Notes: generated from the sequence alone by a model not told the origin. A stretch of 5,926 nucleotides of DNA from Chloroflexota bacterium (GCA_011053085.1 DSBE01000183.1:1-5926); one strand, 5' to 3'. Shown: positions 1 to 5,926, numbered from the stretch's first letter. Program-made: numbers and translations.

Positions 1-6
1 ATTCAT
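1..6 (-). CDS. First two codons of the next operon gene (partial, product unknown)
   Basis: On the minus strand an ATG at 6-4 is followed by AAT and then the window ends. It is preceded by AAAGGAAA (about 12-19), a good Shine-Dalgarno match at normal spacing, and it lies only 32 bp after the sulfotransferase stop codon. This suggests a fourth gene in the same operon. Nothing can be said about its product from two codons. The call rests entirely on the ribosome binding site and the position. Confidence 0.4.
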
Positions 7-11
7 GTTGA

Positions 12-19
12 TTTCCTTT
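12..19 (-). promoter_or_regulatory. Ribosome binding site for the gene leaving the left edge
   Basis: Read on the minus strand this is AAAGGAAA, ending five bases before an ATG at 6-4. It is the best Shine-Dalgarno match in the minus-strand operon. It is the main reason to think the operon continues past the window. Confidence 0.4.
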
Positions 20-38
20 TTTCCTACTTCATTCAGTT

Positions 39-959
39 TCATTTATTCTTTACCGCTTGACGATTCAGACACAGCCTCTCTTGCTCTGCCTGGGTCAATA
101 TATATTCAATGTCGGCCAGAGAAAAACCACCCCGGATAAGTTTTGGCAATTGGGATTGGGTTCCTGTTAATGAATAACCCAACAAAGCCAACATCGGGCC
201 TGCTACGCGGTTAATTGCATTGATCTGGTCGTCGTTCAAAACATTCAGCCATTGTCCGGCCTGGCCTTTATTGACGTGGTCAGGTTTTTCTGCATGCATG
301 GTAGAAAAACTGACGGCATCTTTGATTATTTTCCTGTCATGGCTTGAAAAATCGAACCCCAAGAAATCTTGCAGGGCTGTTAATTCTGTGTCGAAATCTG
401 CGAGCATGTTTTCATAAAAAATGAAATGCATATTCAAGCGGTCATACTGCTTAAGATAACCACCAACATGGCGCACCCAATTGTGAACGACAGCAAAATG
501 GCGCTGTTCCAAAAATTCCTGTGGGTTGTGCGCATGTTGATTGGGGCGATAGGTTTGCATCTTCTCTGTGTAAAGGTAACGGGCGTTGGAGATCAGCACA
601 TCACGTGGGTCTCGAAGGATGTAAACAATGTTAGTAAATTTCGTGTAGACATCAAAAAACTCATCAATAAACTGAGAATGTGACCAAATATGCGTGCAGG
701 CTTGCAGGTAAGCGTCGATGTCGTGAATATGCAAGCTGGAAAGGTGGGATGGCTCCCAAAACAACCCTTCAGGTTTGATGTTAATGACATCGTGGGTGAA
801 GGTCTGGCTCAAATCATGAACATTGTGTGCGGCAATAAATTCTCGGTATTCACTCACATAACTTTTGATGGGAACATTGGCATCCATAAGCATGTGCTGG
901 ATGGTGCGATAAACCCATAAGTTTCCACTGCGCGGCACACCCGCTTGAAAAATGATCAT
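39..959 (-). CDS. PAPS-dependent sulfotransferase family protein
   Basis: This 306-residue protein carries the landmarks of the Sulfotransfer_1 fold. The 5'-phosphosulfate loop at residues 7-15 reads GVPRSGNLW (family form PKSGTTW or PRSGNTW). The 3'-phosphate motif is RDPRDVLIS at 116-124, with Arg116 and Ser124 as the expected PAPS contacts. KGQAGQW at 231-237 matches the C-terminal PAPS-binding KGxxGxW element. His94 in SHSQF is the likely catalytic base by analogy with the family's SHLP motif. The enzyme would move sulfate from PAPS to a hydroxyl or amine, probably on a sugar given its neighbours. About 45 residues follow the usual domain end near 260. There is no signal peptide, so it should be cytosolic. 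An AAGG upstream of the ATG overlaps the preceding gene's stop region, suggesting coupled translation. The acceptor cannot be read from the sequence. Confidence 0.9.
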   Translation of the reverse strand: MIIFQAGVPRSGNLWVYRTIQHMLMDANVPIKSYVSEYREFIAAHNVHDLSQTFTHDVINIKPEGLFWEPSHLSSLHIHDIDAYLQACTHIWSHSQFIDEFFDVYTKFTNIVYILRDPRDVLISNARYLYTEKMQTYRPNQHAHNPQEFLEQRHFAVVHNWVRHVGGYLKQYDRLNMHFIFYENMLADFDTELTALQDFLGFDFSSHDRKIIKDAVSFSTMHAEKPDHVNKGQAGQWLNVLNDDQINAINRVAGPMLALLGYSLTGTQSQLPKLIRGGFSLADIEYILTQAEQERLCLNRQAVKNK

Positions 960-968
960 GTCAAAGCC

Positions 969-2081
969 TTAGCGATTCCAGATTTTTCTTTTTATTCTTC
1001 TGAGTATATTATATACTCGCTGCTTGTTTCGCAGGTAATGCCCCTTTTGTTTCGTATATGCTTTGCGGATAAATGAAAAAAAGGCCCTATGGATTTTGAT
1101 AGCTTTTCGCCGGCAAGCCTTGTGGGTCTGCTTGACAGAAATTGTGAACCTTTTGGTGAAGAAGCGTATTTGATTGATGAGCCATGGAGAAAATCCGGTC
1201 AAAGGCCCAAAATAGAAAATAGATATCTTGAGAAAATTCACCCACGCTCCGCCTGCATAATGGACAATTGGCGGAATGTATCCATTATCTATGCTGCGCA
1301 GTATATGACCCTGGTCAGCAGTCTGATATTGACGATATACATTATTGCATAAATGGACAATTGAGGCCGGTTCGACAATATGGATTCTGCGGTAATTTTC
1401 ATTTGCCCGCATGAAGCAGCGGAAGTAATCTTGATCGTGCCAGGCATTTTTTATCTCTGACCCCGGGTCAGAATTCATGTAGCGGTCAAATGGCGGTTTT
1501 GTCATGAAAGAGATCAAATCGTTGATAAAGGGGGTGAGTGAGTTAATATCACCAAACAGGAATCCGGTGTTGATTTCCGGCGGAAAAATGTACAATTGAC
1601 TTTCCTCAAGATCTCCATGGGCAATGGCTCGTTCAAGCTGCATCTTAGGCCACCGCGTTTGGAGAGTAGGGTGAGACTGTGCACTGTAATATATACCCGG
1701 TTCGGATACTTTCGAGAGGAGGTCCGTTATTGACTTCTGGATAAGAATATCAGGATCTATGTACAGCAGATGAGAATAATCATCACCATAATTGTCAATA
1801 ATGTACTGTAAAAATAGTGGCTTTCCCACTTTTCCTAATGCATGCTTATCAGAAGAAAACCTGGCCTGCCAGTTTTCCACAATATCGGATTCCAGCAGTG
1901 CATAGGGTATTGTGTTTCTCTTGAGCAGTTTTTCAGAAAATGGCGAAAGATTATCAGATAGAAAAAGGAAATCACCCATGAAAGCGCCATACTTCGGTGA
2001 AAACAGGGTCTGATACATGCGTAGTAGAAAACGAATTTGCCCATCATTGCCATTAGAAATTGCCAGCCATTTGGTTTCCAT
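969..2081 (-). CDS. GT8-like GT-A glycosyltransferase with basic C-terminal tail
   Basis: This 370-residue protein shows GT8-type landmarks in the correct order. LLYIDPDILIQ at 105-115 contains the metal-binding DxD (Asp109-Pro-Asp111). INTGFLFGD at 170-178 corresponds to the family N(S/T)G strand. HDQDYF at 215-220 matches the DQD element. IVHYAGGAW at 272-280 matches the family's HYxGxxKPW site, with His274 a likely metal ligand but KPW degenerated to GAW. It should transfer a sugar from a nucleotide-sugar donor; donor and acceptor are unknown. A hydrophobic stretch (about 283-303) is followed by 66 residues (305-370) with 23 Lys/Arg and no Asp/Glu, suggesting peripheral membrane attachment. 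It sits between the DUF115 gene and the sulfotransferase gene with 11 and 9 bp gaps. The Shine-Dalgarno is weak. The family call is good; exact GT8 membership is less certain. Confidence 0.8.
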   Translation of the reverse strand: METKWLAISNGNDGQIRFLLRMYQTLFSPKYGAFMGDFLFLSDNLSPFSEKLLKRNTIPYALLESDIVENWQARFSSDKHALGKVGKPLFLQYIIDNYGDDYSHLLYIDPDILIQKSITDLLSKVSEPGIYYSAQSHPTLQTRWPKMQLERAIAHGDLEESQLYIFPPEINTGFLFGDINSLTPFINDLISFMTKPPFDRYMNSDPGSEIKNAWHDQDYFRCFMRANENYRRIHIVEPASIVHLCNNVYRQYQTADQGHILRSIDNGYIPPIVHYAGGAWVNFLKISIFYFGPLTGFSPWLINQIRFFTKRFTISVKQTHKACRRKAIKIHRAFFSFIRKAYTKQKGHYLRNKQRVYNILRRIKRKIWNR

Positions 2082-2092
2082 GTATTACTCGC

Positions 2093-3319
2093 TTAAAACA
2101 AACTGTTAAAATCTACAGGTTCGAATTCGGTTAACTTTGACCCTGGCGTGGCATTCAAGATCTGGATACCGTGTGTTTCTGTAACTTTTCTGGCATGGGC
2201 GTAGGCTTGTTCGGCATAGACAGGCCGTGGAGGAACAAATAGCTTATCTTCGCCCTGGGTATATCGTTCATCAAAATGTGTGGCTCCGCTGGCATCGGAT
2301 GCTTTCCACATCTGGGGAGTATGTGGTTTGTTGGGTTTTTGGTTGAGCCGTTGCATTCGATTGATAAGCTTCCGCGTGAATGTGTTGCGGTCATACCAAC
2401 GGTTGCCGTCTATCATGCCCATTTTGCGTTGATCCAGCGAGTAATTGTGATCCATGCCTACTAAAATAATGGGATTGCAACCCATGATTGCCGCAATTTG
2501 GATCAAGAAGAACGATACACTCCATCCGAGATACAACATATCGGGCGACAGGCTGAATTGCGGTTGTCCCGGTTTGGTGCCAAATTTATGGGGAACAGGA
2601 CAGGCGTTGTCGAAATTGAATAGGGGAAGGTATTGGAACGGAAAGAACTTAACAATTTCAACCGGGACATTGTCTTCATACTCGAACTGGTAATGCTCAA
2701 TCTGCAGGCGATCTACGATACCCCAATAGGTGAAATGATACTGCCATTTGTCATAGCCAAGGTAACTTCGGTTTGAGCCATAAGTGATTTCGCTGGCCAA
2801 TTTTGACATATCGATCTGGTTGAGGCTGGGCCCATTGCCAACAATAAAAGCGCGCTGGTTTTTATGAATGTCAACGAATTCATCCAGCAGGTGGGGGACG
2901 TGATAGGCACGTGTTCCCTGGAAATTGTAGGTTTCGAAATGGCGAAAGCCAAAATGCCACAACAAGCGAAACCCATTATAATCATCTTGAATTTTCGGGA
3001 ATGTACCTCGCTCTATAAATTTTGCCGGGTCTTCTTTGAAGAATGCCGGCAGCGTAATCGTTGTATCGGGGGGTATCCCAAGTTCTGCCTTTATTTCTTC
3101 GATGCGAGGATCTGTAGGACGTGTGGGGACAACGATGGTAGTAATTGTCAGGTTTGTGCCTGAATGGATTTCTTGAATTGTTCTTTCGTGTTTGGGGCTG
3201 ACAAGTGTGATCAGATTGGTGGGTAAATTATCTCGCAGCCAGCGTTGATAGAGGGCCGGGCTTTCATGGTTTAGTACCGCGACAAATTGCATTCCCATTT
3301 TGTTTATTTGTTTCTCCAT
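2093..3319 (-). CDS. DUF115 / MptE-like protein, putative glycosyltransferase
   Basis: This 408-residue protein matches the DUF115 (6-hydroxymethylpterin diphosphokinase MptE-like) superfamily. AFIVGNGPSLNQID (157-170) is the nucleotide-binding loop, SNRSY follows at 182-186, and a GWSVSFF segment leads into VGMDHNY at 287-293. The end, with NATPGSKL (389-396) and a final DFNSLF, resembles full-length family members, so the C-terminus is intact. The GNGPSL loop is shared with GT42 sialyltransferases and with the motility accessory factors that glycosylate flagellin. Beside a GT8-like enzyme and a sulfotransferase, a glycan role is more plausible than pterin synthesis. It is the first gene of the minus-strand operon. 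No Shine-Dalgarno precedes the chosen ATG; in-frame Met8 and Met10 have none better, so the exact start is uncertain. It has no signal peptide or clear membrane segment. Confidence 0.8.
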   Translation of the reverse strand: MEKQINKMGMQFVAVLNHESPALYQRWLRDNLPTNLITLVSPKHERTIQEIHSGTNLTITTIVVPTRPTDPRIEEIKAELGIPPDTTITLPAFFKEDPAKFIERGTFPKIQDDYNGFRLLWHFGFRHFETYNFQGTRAYHVPHLLDEFVDIHKNQRAFIVGNGPSLNQIDMSKLASEITYGSNRSYLGYDKWQYHFTYWGIVDRLQIEHYQFEYEDNVPVEIVKFFPFQYLPLFNFDNACPVPHKFGTKPGQPQFSLSPDMLYLGWSVSFFLIQIAAIMGCNPIILVGMDHNYSLDQRKMGMIDGNRWYDRNTFTRKLINRMQRLNQKPNKPHTPQMWKASDASGATHFDERYTQGEDKLFVPPRPVYAEQAYAHARKVTETHGIQILNATPGSKLTEFEPVDFNSLF

Positions 3320-3334
3320 TCAAAGACCGTTTGT

Positions 3335-3343
3335 ATCATACCA
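3335..3343 (-). promoter_or_regulatory. Candidate extended -10 promoter for the glycan operon
   Basis: Read on the minus strand this is TGGTATGAT, an extended -10 (TG-N-TATGAT, one mismatch to TATAAT). No convincing -35 box lies at 16-18 bp. Transcription from it would start near 3328 and leave under 10 nt before the ATG at 3319. That fits the absence of a Shine-Dalgarno but would make the message nearly leaderless. A promoter further upstream is equally possible. Confidence 0.3.
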
Positions 3344-3430
3344 TAGAGTGAAGATGCAAAAATACTTAAAGTGTGGTCAGTTTCTGGTGAGTCTGCTCCA
3401 TACTCTAGAAAAATGAAGCACAGAAAACAA

Positions 3431-3458
3431 TTGGTATCTAAGAGAAATTGTTTATAAT
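3431..3458 (+). promoter_or_regulatory. Sigma-70-type promoter for the FHA gene
   Basis: A perfect TATAAT at 3453-3458 lies 16 bp after TTGGTA at 3431-3436 (four of six matches to TTGACA). Initiation would fall near 3465, giving a leader of about 43 nt to the ATG at 3508. This position rules against an in-frame ATG at 3448, which lies upstream of the predicted transcript start. Confidence 0.6.
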
Positions 3459-3493
3459 AGTAGGTAGGAATACCGCTTTGGTTTCATTCGCAA

Positions 3494-3500
3494 AAGGAGA
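3494..3500 (+). promoter_or_regulatory. Strong ribosome binding site fixing the FHA start
   Basis: AAGGAGA lies seven bases before the ATG at 3508. It is the strongest Shine-Dalgarno in the window, and it decides the start against the longer in-frame reading from 3448. Confidence 0.8.
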
Positions 3501-3507
3501 AGCGAAC

Positions 3508-4185
3508 ATGGCAAGTAAACTGGTAGTGAAAAAGGGACCCGGTACTGGCACCTCATACACATTGGATCAGGCAGAAATATTCGTTGGGCGAGATCTGGGC
3601 AACGACATCGTTGTCAATGATGCGGAAATTTCGCGAAGGCATGCCAGGTTGTATAAACATGGTGACAATTTTATGATCGAGGACTTGGGTTCTACCAATG
3701 GCACAATCGTCAATGGACAGAAGATCCGCGGGCCCAAAGAGTTGACCAACCACGATTATGTTGCCATGGGTCAGAATATAGGATATGAGTTTATCGATGA
3801 TAAACCGATGTCTTACGAGGCAAATACGATCGCGGTTGATAAAATGGATGAATACGGGGACGCAACTATTGTTGGGGATGATTCTCAACGCCTAATACCC
3901 GAAGAAGAGGATTATGCAGCGCCTATCCCTGAAATTCCCTCAGAATTTGCTCAGGTACCACAGCAGAGCCAACCCCATAAGATGCCTGCGCAGGACGTCC
4001 CCCCGGCCACCGCTTTTCCGGCCAGCCCGGCAAAACCAAAGAAAAAATTCCCAATTTGGATTCTTATTTTGGTGATTTTGCTATTTATTATTTGTTTGTG
4101 TGGTGGGTTGATATGGTACATTGACTCTCAAAATTTGTGGTGTGAAATTCTGACCTTTTTGCCCGGATGCCCAGTTACTTACTAA
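3508..4185 (+). CDS. Membrane-anchored FHA-domain protein
   Basis: This 225-residue protein has an FHA phosphothreonine-binding domain at about 4-97. Its hallmarks are GRD at 27-29, ISRRHA at 41-46 and DLGSTNGTIVNG at 59-70; Arg28, Ser42, His45 and Asn64 match the conserved binding and core positions. An acidic then Pro/Ala-rich linker (about 98-175) leads to a KPKKK cluster (176-180) and one strongly hydrophobic membrane segment (about 181-204). The positive cluster places the FHA domain in the cytoplasm. The outside tail is about 20 residues with two Cys (212 and 221). It probably recruits proteins phosphorylated by Ser/Thr kinases to the membrane; no kinase gene is visible here. Linker Thr107 and Thr120 sit in similar acidic Thr-Ile contexts and could be phospho-acceptors (inference). 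The start is set by promoter and Shine-Dalgarno. It is followed 22 bp later by a small gene in the same unit. Confidence 0.9.
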   Translation: MASKLVVKKGPGTGTSYTLDQAEIFVGRDLGNDIVVNDAEISRRHARLYKHGDNFMIEDLGSTNGTIVNGQKIRGPKELTNHDYVAMGQNIGYEFIDDKPMSYEANTIAVDKMDEYGDATIVGDDSQRLIPEEEDYAAPIPEIPSEFAQVPQQSQPHKMPAQDVPPATAFPASPAKPKKKFPIWILILVILLFIICLCGGLIWYIDSQNLWCEILTFLPGCPVTY

Positions 4186-4195
4186 CCACTGAAGA

Positions 4196-4201
4196 TAAGG
4201 A
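4196..4201 (+). promoter_or_regulatory. Ribosome binding site of the 65-residue gene
   Basis: TAAGGA lies six bases before the ATG at 4208, in the 22 bp gap after the FHA gene. It supports the small open frame as a translated gene. Confidence 0.55.
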
Positions 4202-4207
4202 TTTGCT

Positions 4208-4405
4208 ATGAGCGAACAAGATGCGTTAGAACCCGTCAGCGAAGTGCTGGCAGAAACAGGTGGGTTTAATTACAGCGCCTGGAAGGTGACAGAGCCTGAC
4301 GGAGAAGTTACCTATCAGTTGCAGTTGAACAATGTAACGATCCATTTCTTCCAGGAAGAATGGGTGGAGTTTTTAACACTGGCAGCGATGCTACCAAAGA
4401 AATAA
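4208..4405 (+). CDS. Small acidic protein of unknown function (65 aa)
   Basis: I do not recognise this 65-residue protein. It starts with an acidic segment (1-16, with five Asp/Glu). Alternating polar and hydrophobic residues follow at about 22-47 and look like two or three beta strands, then a probable helix with aromatic and acidic residues (about 47-62), ending in two lysines. It has no Cys, signal peptide or membrane segment, so it should be a soluble cytoplasmic protein. Reasons to treat it as real are a proper ribosome binding site, its position 22 bp after the FHA gene on the same strand, a terminator shortly after its stop, and a balanced soluble-protein composition. It may act with the FHA protein, but that is inference from position only. 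Confidence 0.65.
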   Translation: MSEQDALEPVSEVLAETGGFNYSAWKVTEPDGEVTYQLQLNNVTIHFFQEEWVEFLTLAAMLPKK

Positions 4406-4411
4406 AAAACA

Positions 4412-5926
4412 TTAAACAAGCGTAATGCCAGGAATGGAATCTGCACTGTTATGAGAGATATATTCCTGGCATTTTTGTTTGTATAGGCCCGCTGCCGCAG
4501 GTATGGCGGATAAGATATCACTGGCAGTGAATCCGCTAGGAGTATCGTGTGCGGACAGGTGATTACCAATGAGGCCATGCATGAATACGGCCGCACGAAC
4601 CGCCTCTACCAATTCGATACCGGTACAGGCCAGGGCTGCAATCATGCCGTCCAATATATCACCAGAGCCAGGTGTTGCCAGTGCATCGGTTCCGCTTGTG
4701 TTGACAAAAGCGGCGTTTTCTGTGGCAATGATTGTGCGGGGGCCCTTCAAAACAAGAATTACCTTCCACTGTGCAGCGTAACGGCGAGCGATATTGATCA
4801 GATCAGCCTCGATTTGATCAATGGAGAGGCCTGTCAGGCGGGACATTTCGCCAGGATGGGGAGTAAGGATGGTGGTATATGGTAACCGGACAGAAAGCAA
4901 TTGATGGTTTATTGCCAAAATACTGAGGCCATCTCCATCGATGAGTAGAGGTACCTGGCGCCATTTCTGGGCAGTTAGTAGATGCTCCAAAATCTGAAGG
5001 TTCTGCTTCGCCAGAGAAATACCCGGCCCGAAGATGATGAAATCTTGGTTCGGGCATTGGGTATCGATCTGCCCCAAATATTGTTGCAAATTGTCATGAT
5101 CATCCACCGGTAAAAAAACGCACTCAGGCAGCAGTGAAGCAACTGACTTTGCAACCGATTGGGGTGTGATTAAGCGTACATAACCTCCACCCGTCTTCAG
5201 GAAAGACGAGCAGGAGAAGTAGGGGGCACCATAATAATTAGAGCTGCCAGCAATGGTGAGGCATTGACCGAAGGTGGTTTTGTGACCGGTTTTGGCACGT
5301 TCGGGTAATAACACCGGTGAGTTGATGAATACATCAACGGAAGCCTGTTCGGTCGTGTATTGTTGATAGGGGGCAGAGAGGCTTGACAAAAAACATGATT
5401 TAATATGCGCATAGCCATAATTTATAAGATTGCCAGCCTTTAAAATGCCCAATATTACACAAATATCACAATAAACAGCTTCCCCCAGAGTCTCTCCTGT
5501 ATCGGAAGTAATGCCAGAGGGAATGTCAAGGCTGACAATCAATGCATCGGATTGGTTGATTGCCCGGATTGCCTGCTCATATTGACCCCGGGCAGGGCGG
5601 GTGAGGCCGATGCCAAAAATTGCATCAACGATGATGTCATGCGATTGCACACATGCTGCCAGGTCAAATGCTTCATTCCATTCGTGAACCTTGATCCCCA
5701 TTTTGCGCAGAGTCTTACATTTTTGCCGCGCACTGCCTGATAATGAATCAGGCAAAAGTAGAACTTCAACAGCTATCTTGTCGACTGCCAACTGTCGCGC
5801 CAGGACAAGGCCATCTTCACCATTGTTACCCGGCCCACAAATAACCAACACATGAGACGTGGGTAAACTAGTAATCTGTTCGAACATTACCTTACGGGCA
5901 GCAGCAGCGGCGTTTTGCATCAATAC
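4412..5926 (-). CDS. nnr: Bifunctional NAD(P)H-hydrate epimerase / ADP-dependent dehydratase (5' end outside window)
   Basis: The frame is open to the right edge; 504 residues are visible, numbered here from the Val codon at 5926-5924. The opening VLMQNA matches the family's internal LMENAG, so roughly 25-30 N-terminal residues are missing. The epimerase (YjeF_N) half has GPGNNGEDG at 31-39, VDAIFGIGL at 100-108 and LDIPSG at 133-138. The dehydratase (YjeF_C, ribokinase-like) half starts near HKTTFG (215-220) and has FGPG (299-302), IDGDGL (329-334), TPHPGE (355-360), VLKG (392-395) and ATPGSGD (417-423), with Asp423 the likely catalytic base. The enzyme repairs hydrated NADH and NADPH by epimerising the R form and dehydrating the S form with ADP. 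Oddities are Glu37 where the family has Gly, DGDGL where DADAL is usual, and about 25 extra C-terminal residues. It converges on the FHA unit with a 6 bp gap. Confidence 0.93.
   Translation of the reverse strand, partial: VLMQNAAAAARKVMFEQITSLPTSHVLVICGPGNNGEDGLVLARQLAVDKIAVEVLLLPDSLSGSARQKCKTLRKMGIKVHEWNEAFDLAACVQSHDIIVDAIFGIGLTRPARGQYEQAIRAINQSDALIVSLDIPSGITSDTGETLGEAVYCDICVILGILKAGNLINYGYAHIKSCFLSSLSAPYQQYTTEQASVDVFINSPVLLPERAKTGHKTTFGQCLTIAGSSNYYGAPYFSCSSFLKTGGGYVRLITPQSVAKSVASLLPECVFLPVDDHDNLQQYLGQIDTQCPNQDFIIFGPGISLAKQNLQILEHLLTAQKWRQVPLLIDGDGLSILAINHQLLSVRLPYTTILTPHPGEMSRLTGLSIDQIEADLINIARRYAAQWKVILVLKGPRTIIATENAAFVNTSGTDALATPGSGDILDGMIAALACTGIELVEAVRAAVFMHGLIGNHLSAHDTPSGFTASDILSAIPAAAGLYKQKCQEYISHNSADSIPGITLV
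4424..4480 (+). terminator. Rho-independent-type terminator of the FHA unit
   Basis: AATGCCAGGAAT (4424-4435) and ATTCCTGGCATT (4462-4473) form a perfect 12 bp inverted repeat. The 26-base loop holds a further four-pair helix (ATCT 4439-4442 with AGAT 4456-4459). A T-rich run follows at 4472-4480 on the plus strand, starting 18 bases after the small gene's stop. The loop is longer than usual. On the minus strand the nearest T-run (opposite 4404-4409) is 14 bases from the stem, so termination there is less clear. The element lies inside the 3' end of nnr. Confidence 0.6.

Noticed and set aside
426..920. Plus-strand open frames of 76-85 codons opposite the sulfotransferase
   Set aside because: They lie across the conserved PAPS-binding motifs of the minus-strand gene and have no family resemblance or start signals.
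3344..3407. TAGAGT (3344-3349) and ACTCTA (3402-3407) as a paired operator
   Set aside because: The arms are only six bases and 52 bases apart, which is expected by chance in this AT-rich gap.
3448..3507. A 20-codon N-terminal extension of the FHA protein from an ATG at 3448
   Set aside because: The ATG lies upstream of the -10 box at 3453-3458, has no ribosome binding site, and the extension has no family match. The ATG at 3508 has a strong AAGGAGA.
3553..3888. Minus-strand 111-codon open frame opposite the FHA domain
   Set aside because: It is a shadow of the conserved FHA coding sequence with no domain of its own.
4547..4885. Plus-strand 112-codon open frame opposite nnr
   Set aside because: It is antisense to a well-supported conserved gene, has no ribosome binding site that I can see and no recognisable domain.
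1..5926. CRISPR arrays, insertion sequences, tRNA or rRNA genes, attachment sites
   Set aside because: No spaced direct repeats, transposase-like proteins, terminal inverted repeats or RNA gene motifs were seen by eye.

Overview
The window looks like bacterial chromosome of moderate G+C (estimated by eye at about 45%, not computed). My best guess for the source is the phylum Chloroflexota, class Anaerolineae or a relative. This rests on the FHA protein, with its N-terminal FHA domain, Pro-rich linker, C-terminal membrane anchor and short Cys-containing tail, and on the PGSGD-type end of the Nnr protein. It is recalled from family resemblance, not computed.

Left half (1-3319, minus strand): three closely spaced genes read right to left. 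The first is a DUF115/MptE-like putative glycosyltransferase (2093-3319). The second is a GT8-like GT-A glycosyltransferase with a very basic C-terminal tail (969-2081). The third is a PAPS-dependent sulfotransferase (39-959). Gaps are 11 and 9 bp, so this is almost certainly one operon. It probably continues off the left edge, where a ribosome binding site and an ATG begin another gene. Together the genes suggest assembly and sulfation of a surface glycan or glycoprotein.

Middle (3320-3507): a divergent regulatory gap. It has a good sigma-70-type promoter reading right and a weaker extended -10 candidate reading left that would leave almost no leader.

Right half, plus strand (3508-4405): a two-gene unit. 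It encodes a membrane-anchored FHA-domain protein (start corrected to 3508) and an unrecognised 65-residue acidic protein. It ends in a hairpin plus T-tract terminator at 4424-4480.

Right edge, minus strand (4412-5926): most of a bifunctional NAD(P)H-hydrate epimerase/dehydratase (nnr), a metabolite-repair enzyme. Its start lies beyond the window. It converges on the FHA unit, and the FHA unit's terminator lies inside its last codons.

I see no RNA genes, mobile elements, CRISPR arrays or significant repeats. The nearest thing to a new system is the DUF115-GT8-sulfotransferase cassette, followed by the FHA/small-protein pair. Both are functional inferences.
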